Source: Micropterix aruncella (Eukaryota; Arthropoda; Insecta; Lepidoptera; Micropterigidae). From it: 64,000 bases of DNA. The notes beneath the pieces are model-generated. The model was not told the origin of the DNA. It saw nothing but the letters and a program-made list of their open reading frames with translations, and ran no database searches. The stretch covers positions 4,168,442 through 4,232,441 of the forward strand of contig OX155976.1 of NCBI GenBank assembly GCA_944548615.1, written 5' to 3'. The position numbers and the translations under genes were made by a program. The stretch's first letter is position 1, and the number at the start of each line of letters is the position of its first letter. Positions 63,090-64,000 of this stretch are shown here, piece by piece.

Positions 63090-64000
63090 AGGCGACATGA
63101 TACCTGGGAACGACCACATCAGAAAAATTTTAGTTCTATGAGTTTTTTGAAAAGTTTATACATATAATCGAGTAATGGAGTTTCAACACAATTCCTAGTA
63201 ATTCAACAAAAATACTGTTTAATCATCGGTATTCTGTATAAAACAGTCATAATAAATTGGTAATCAATCCAAATTCTCAGTGTAGTTCCAAATATTGATT
63301 AATCTTCTCTTATGTTCAATATGGCGGCGTTCGCAGTATAGCGGTATGTCGGTGTACTACAGACGGCACTCTAAACGTGCTCACATACATGGGAACGACC
63401 ATATCTGAAGAATTTTAGTTTTATGAGTTTTTGGAAAAATGTAAGCATTATTTTAAAAAAGTTTTGTAAGTGAATCCCTCGATAAGGAACCAATTTAAAA
63501 TTTAGACTCAAAAAAGTTGCTCATTGCCTTGGACATTAAGGCTTTAAATTGACTTCGAAAACTTTCAGGCGCGATTGCTCCTACAATGTAAGCGGTGAGT
63601 GTGTTTTATTATAATTTCATTATGTTTACCGGTTAATTCTCTAGGGCAGCACTTACCCACATTTTTTATTTAGGCCCTAAATTAGTTACAATTAATTAAA
63701 ACGTGAGAGCGCTCTGAGAGTTACGCTAAATATGCTTTGACATTAACACCCTTATACCACCTCTGCGTAAGGATAGTTATTCTGTGCTAGCGCTGCGATA
63801 GAGCATTTAGTATGCGCCTGGTCGCCAGCGCGAGCGGACGTAGAATCTGCGCTTGACGCTTCGTCGACACTGGATTTTTAATGGTCAAACCCTACAAAAT
63901 TGACCCCGCCTATTTCTTCGCGTGTCCGCCCATTTCGGATATTTTTCTGAGGTCTCATGTATCAAATGTGCATGTTTTTCTTGGCACAACTCTAAGTAAA
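63090..64000. mobile_element. TA-target MITE, copy 2 and end fragment
   Basis: A left end (AGGCGACATGATACC at 63090, after TA) breaks off near 63160. From 63387 to about 63962 a near full-length second copy follows, matching 57885-58440, for example CTCGATAAGGAACCAATTTA and CAGGCGCGATTGCTCCTACA. Its right end (GAGGTCTCATGT) loses the last bases. The stretch 63160-63290 matches 50720-50865 in reverse. Confidence 0.75.

Overview
This is a eukaryotic, AT-rich, repeat-saturated piece of an insect genome. The mix of RTE and Jockey-type LINEs, Penelope-like elements, hAT, PIF/Harbinger and TA-target MITEs, plus one arthropod Fez-family zinc-finger gene, best fits a moth or butterfly (inference; no species marker is visible). 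There are no operons, prokaryotic genes or CRISPR arrays. The only host gene I can support is an erm/Fezf orthologue on the minus strand at 38567-39745, with an EH1 repressor motif and six C2H2 fingers.

Layout. 1-8.5 kb: a near-identical 1468-bp direct duplication (1-1468 and 6603-8070) around a two-exon DNA transposon with 29-bp inverted repeats (1469-5702), a hAT transposase remnant, and an RTE LINE broken by a GC-rich 0.69-kb element and a Harbinger element. 9-14.5 kb: two Jockey-type LINE remnants, an interspersed repeat and a Penelope-like remnant. 15-23.1 kb: a complete, young Gypsy LTR retrotransposon on the minus strand (1003-bp LTRs, gag, pol, a -1 frameshift site, 4-bp target duplication) inside an older repeat whose uninterrupted paralogue lies at 11.1-11.95 kb. 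23.4-36 kb: GC-rich element copies, a tRNA-like SINE, hAT elements with 8-bp target duplications, LINE pieces, and a Harbinger element with 48-bp GC-rich inverted repeats inside a Jockey-type LINE. 38-43.5 kb: the erm gene flanked by LINE remnants, then a 5S-like SINE and a mariner trace. 44-54 kb: tandem GC-rich elements, a short Penelope-like insertion with a filled and an empty site, an RTE LINE split by a Jockey-type LINE, and two truncated Penelope-like copies each starting at a long (TA)n array. 54-64 kb: mostly unassigned AT-rich DNA with LINE 3' ends and two copies of a TA-target MITE.

Apart from erm and the Gypsy element, almost every open frame is a decayed transposon piece. The most interesting unexplained object is the roughly 0.67-0.69-kb GC-rich repeat, present in about nine copies, with no inverted repeats or poly-A tail, 13-14-bp target duplications at two sites and one frame kept open in several copies. 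I saw no clear evidence of a new functional system beyond that element family.
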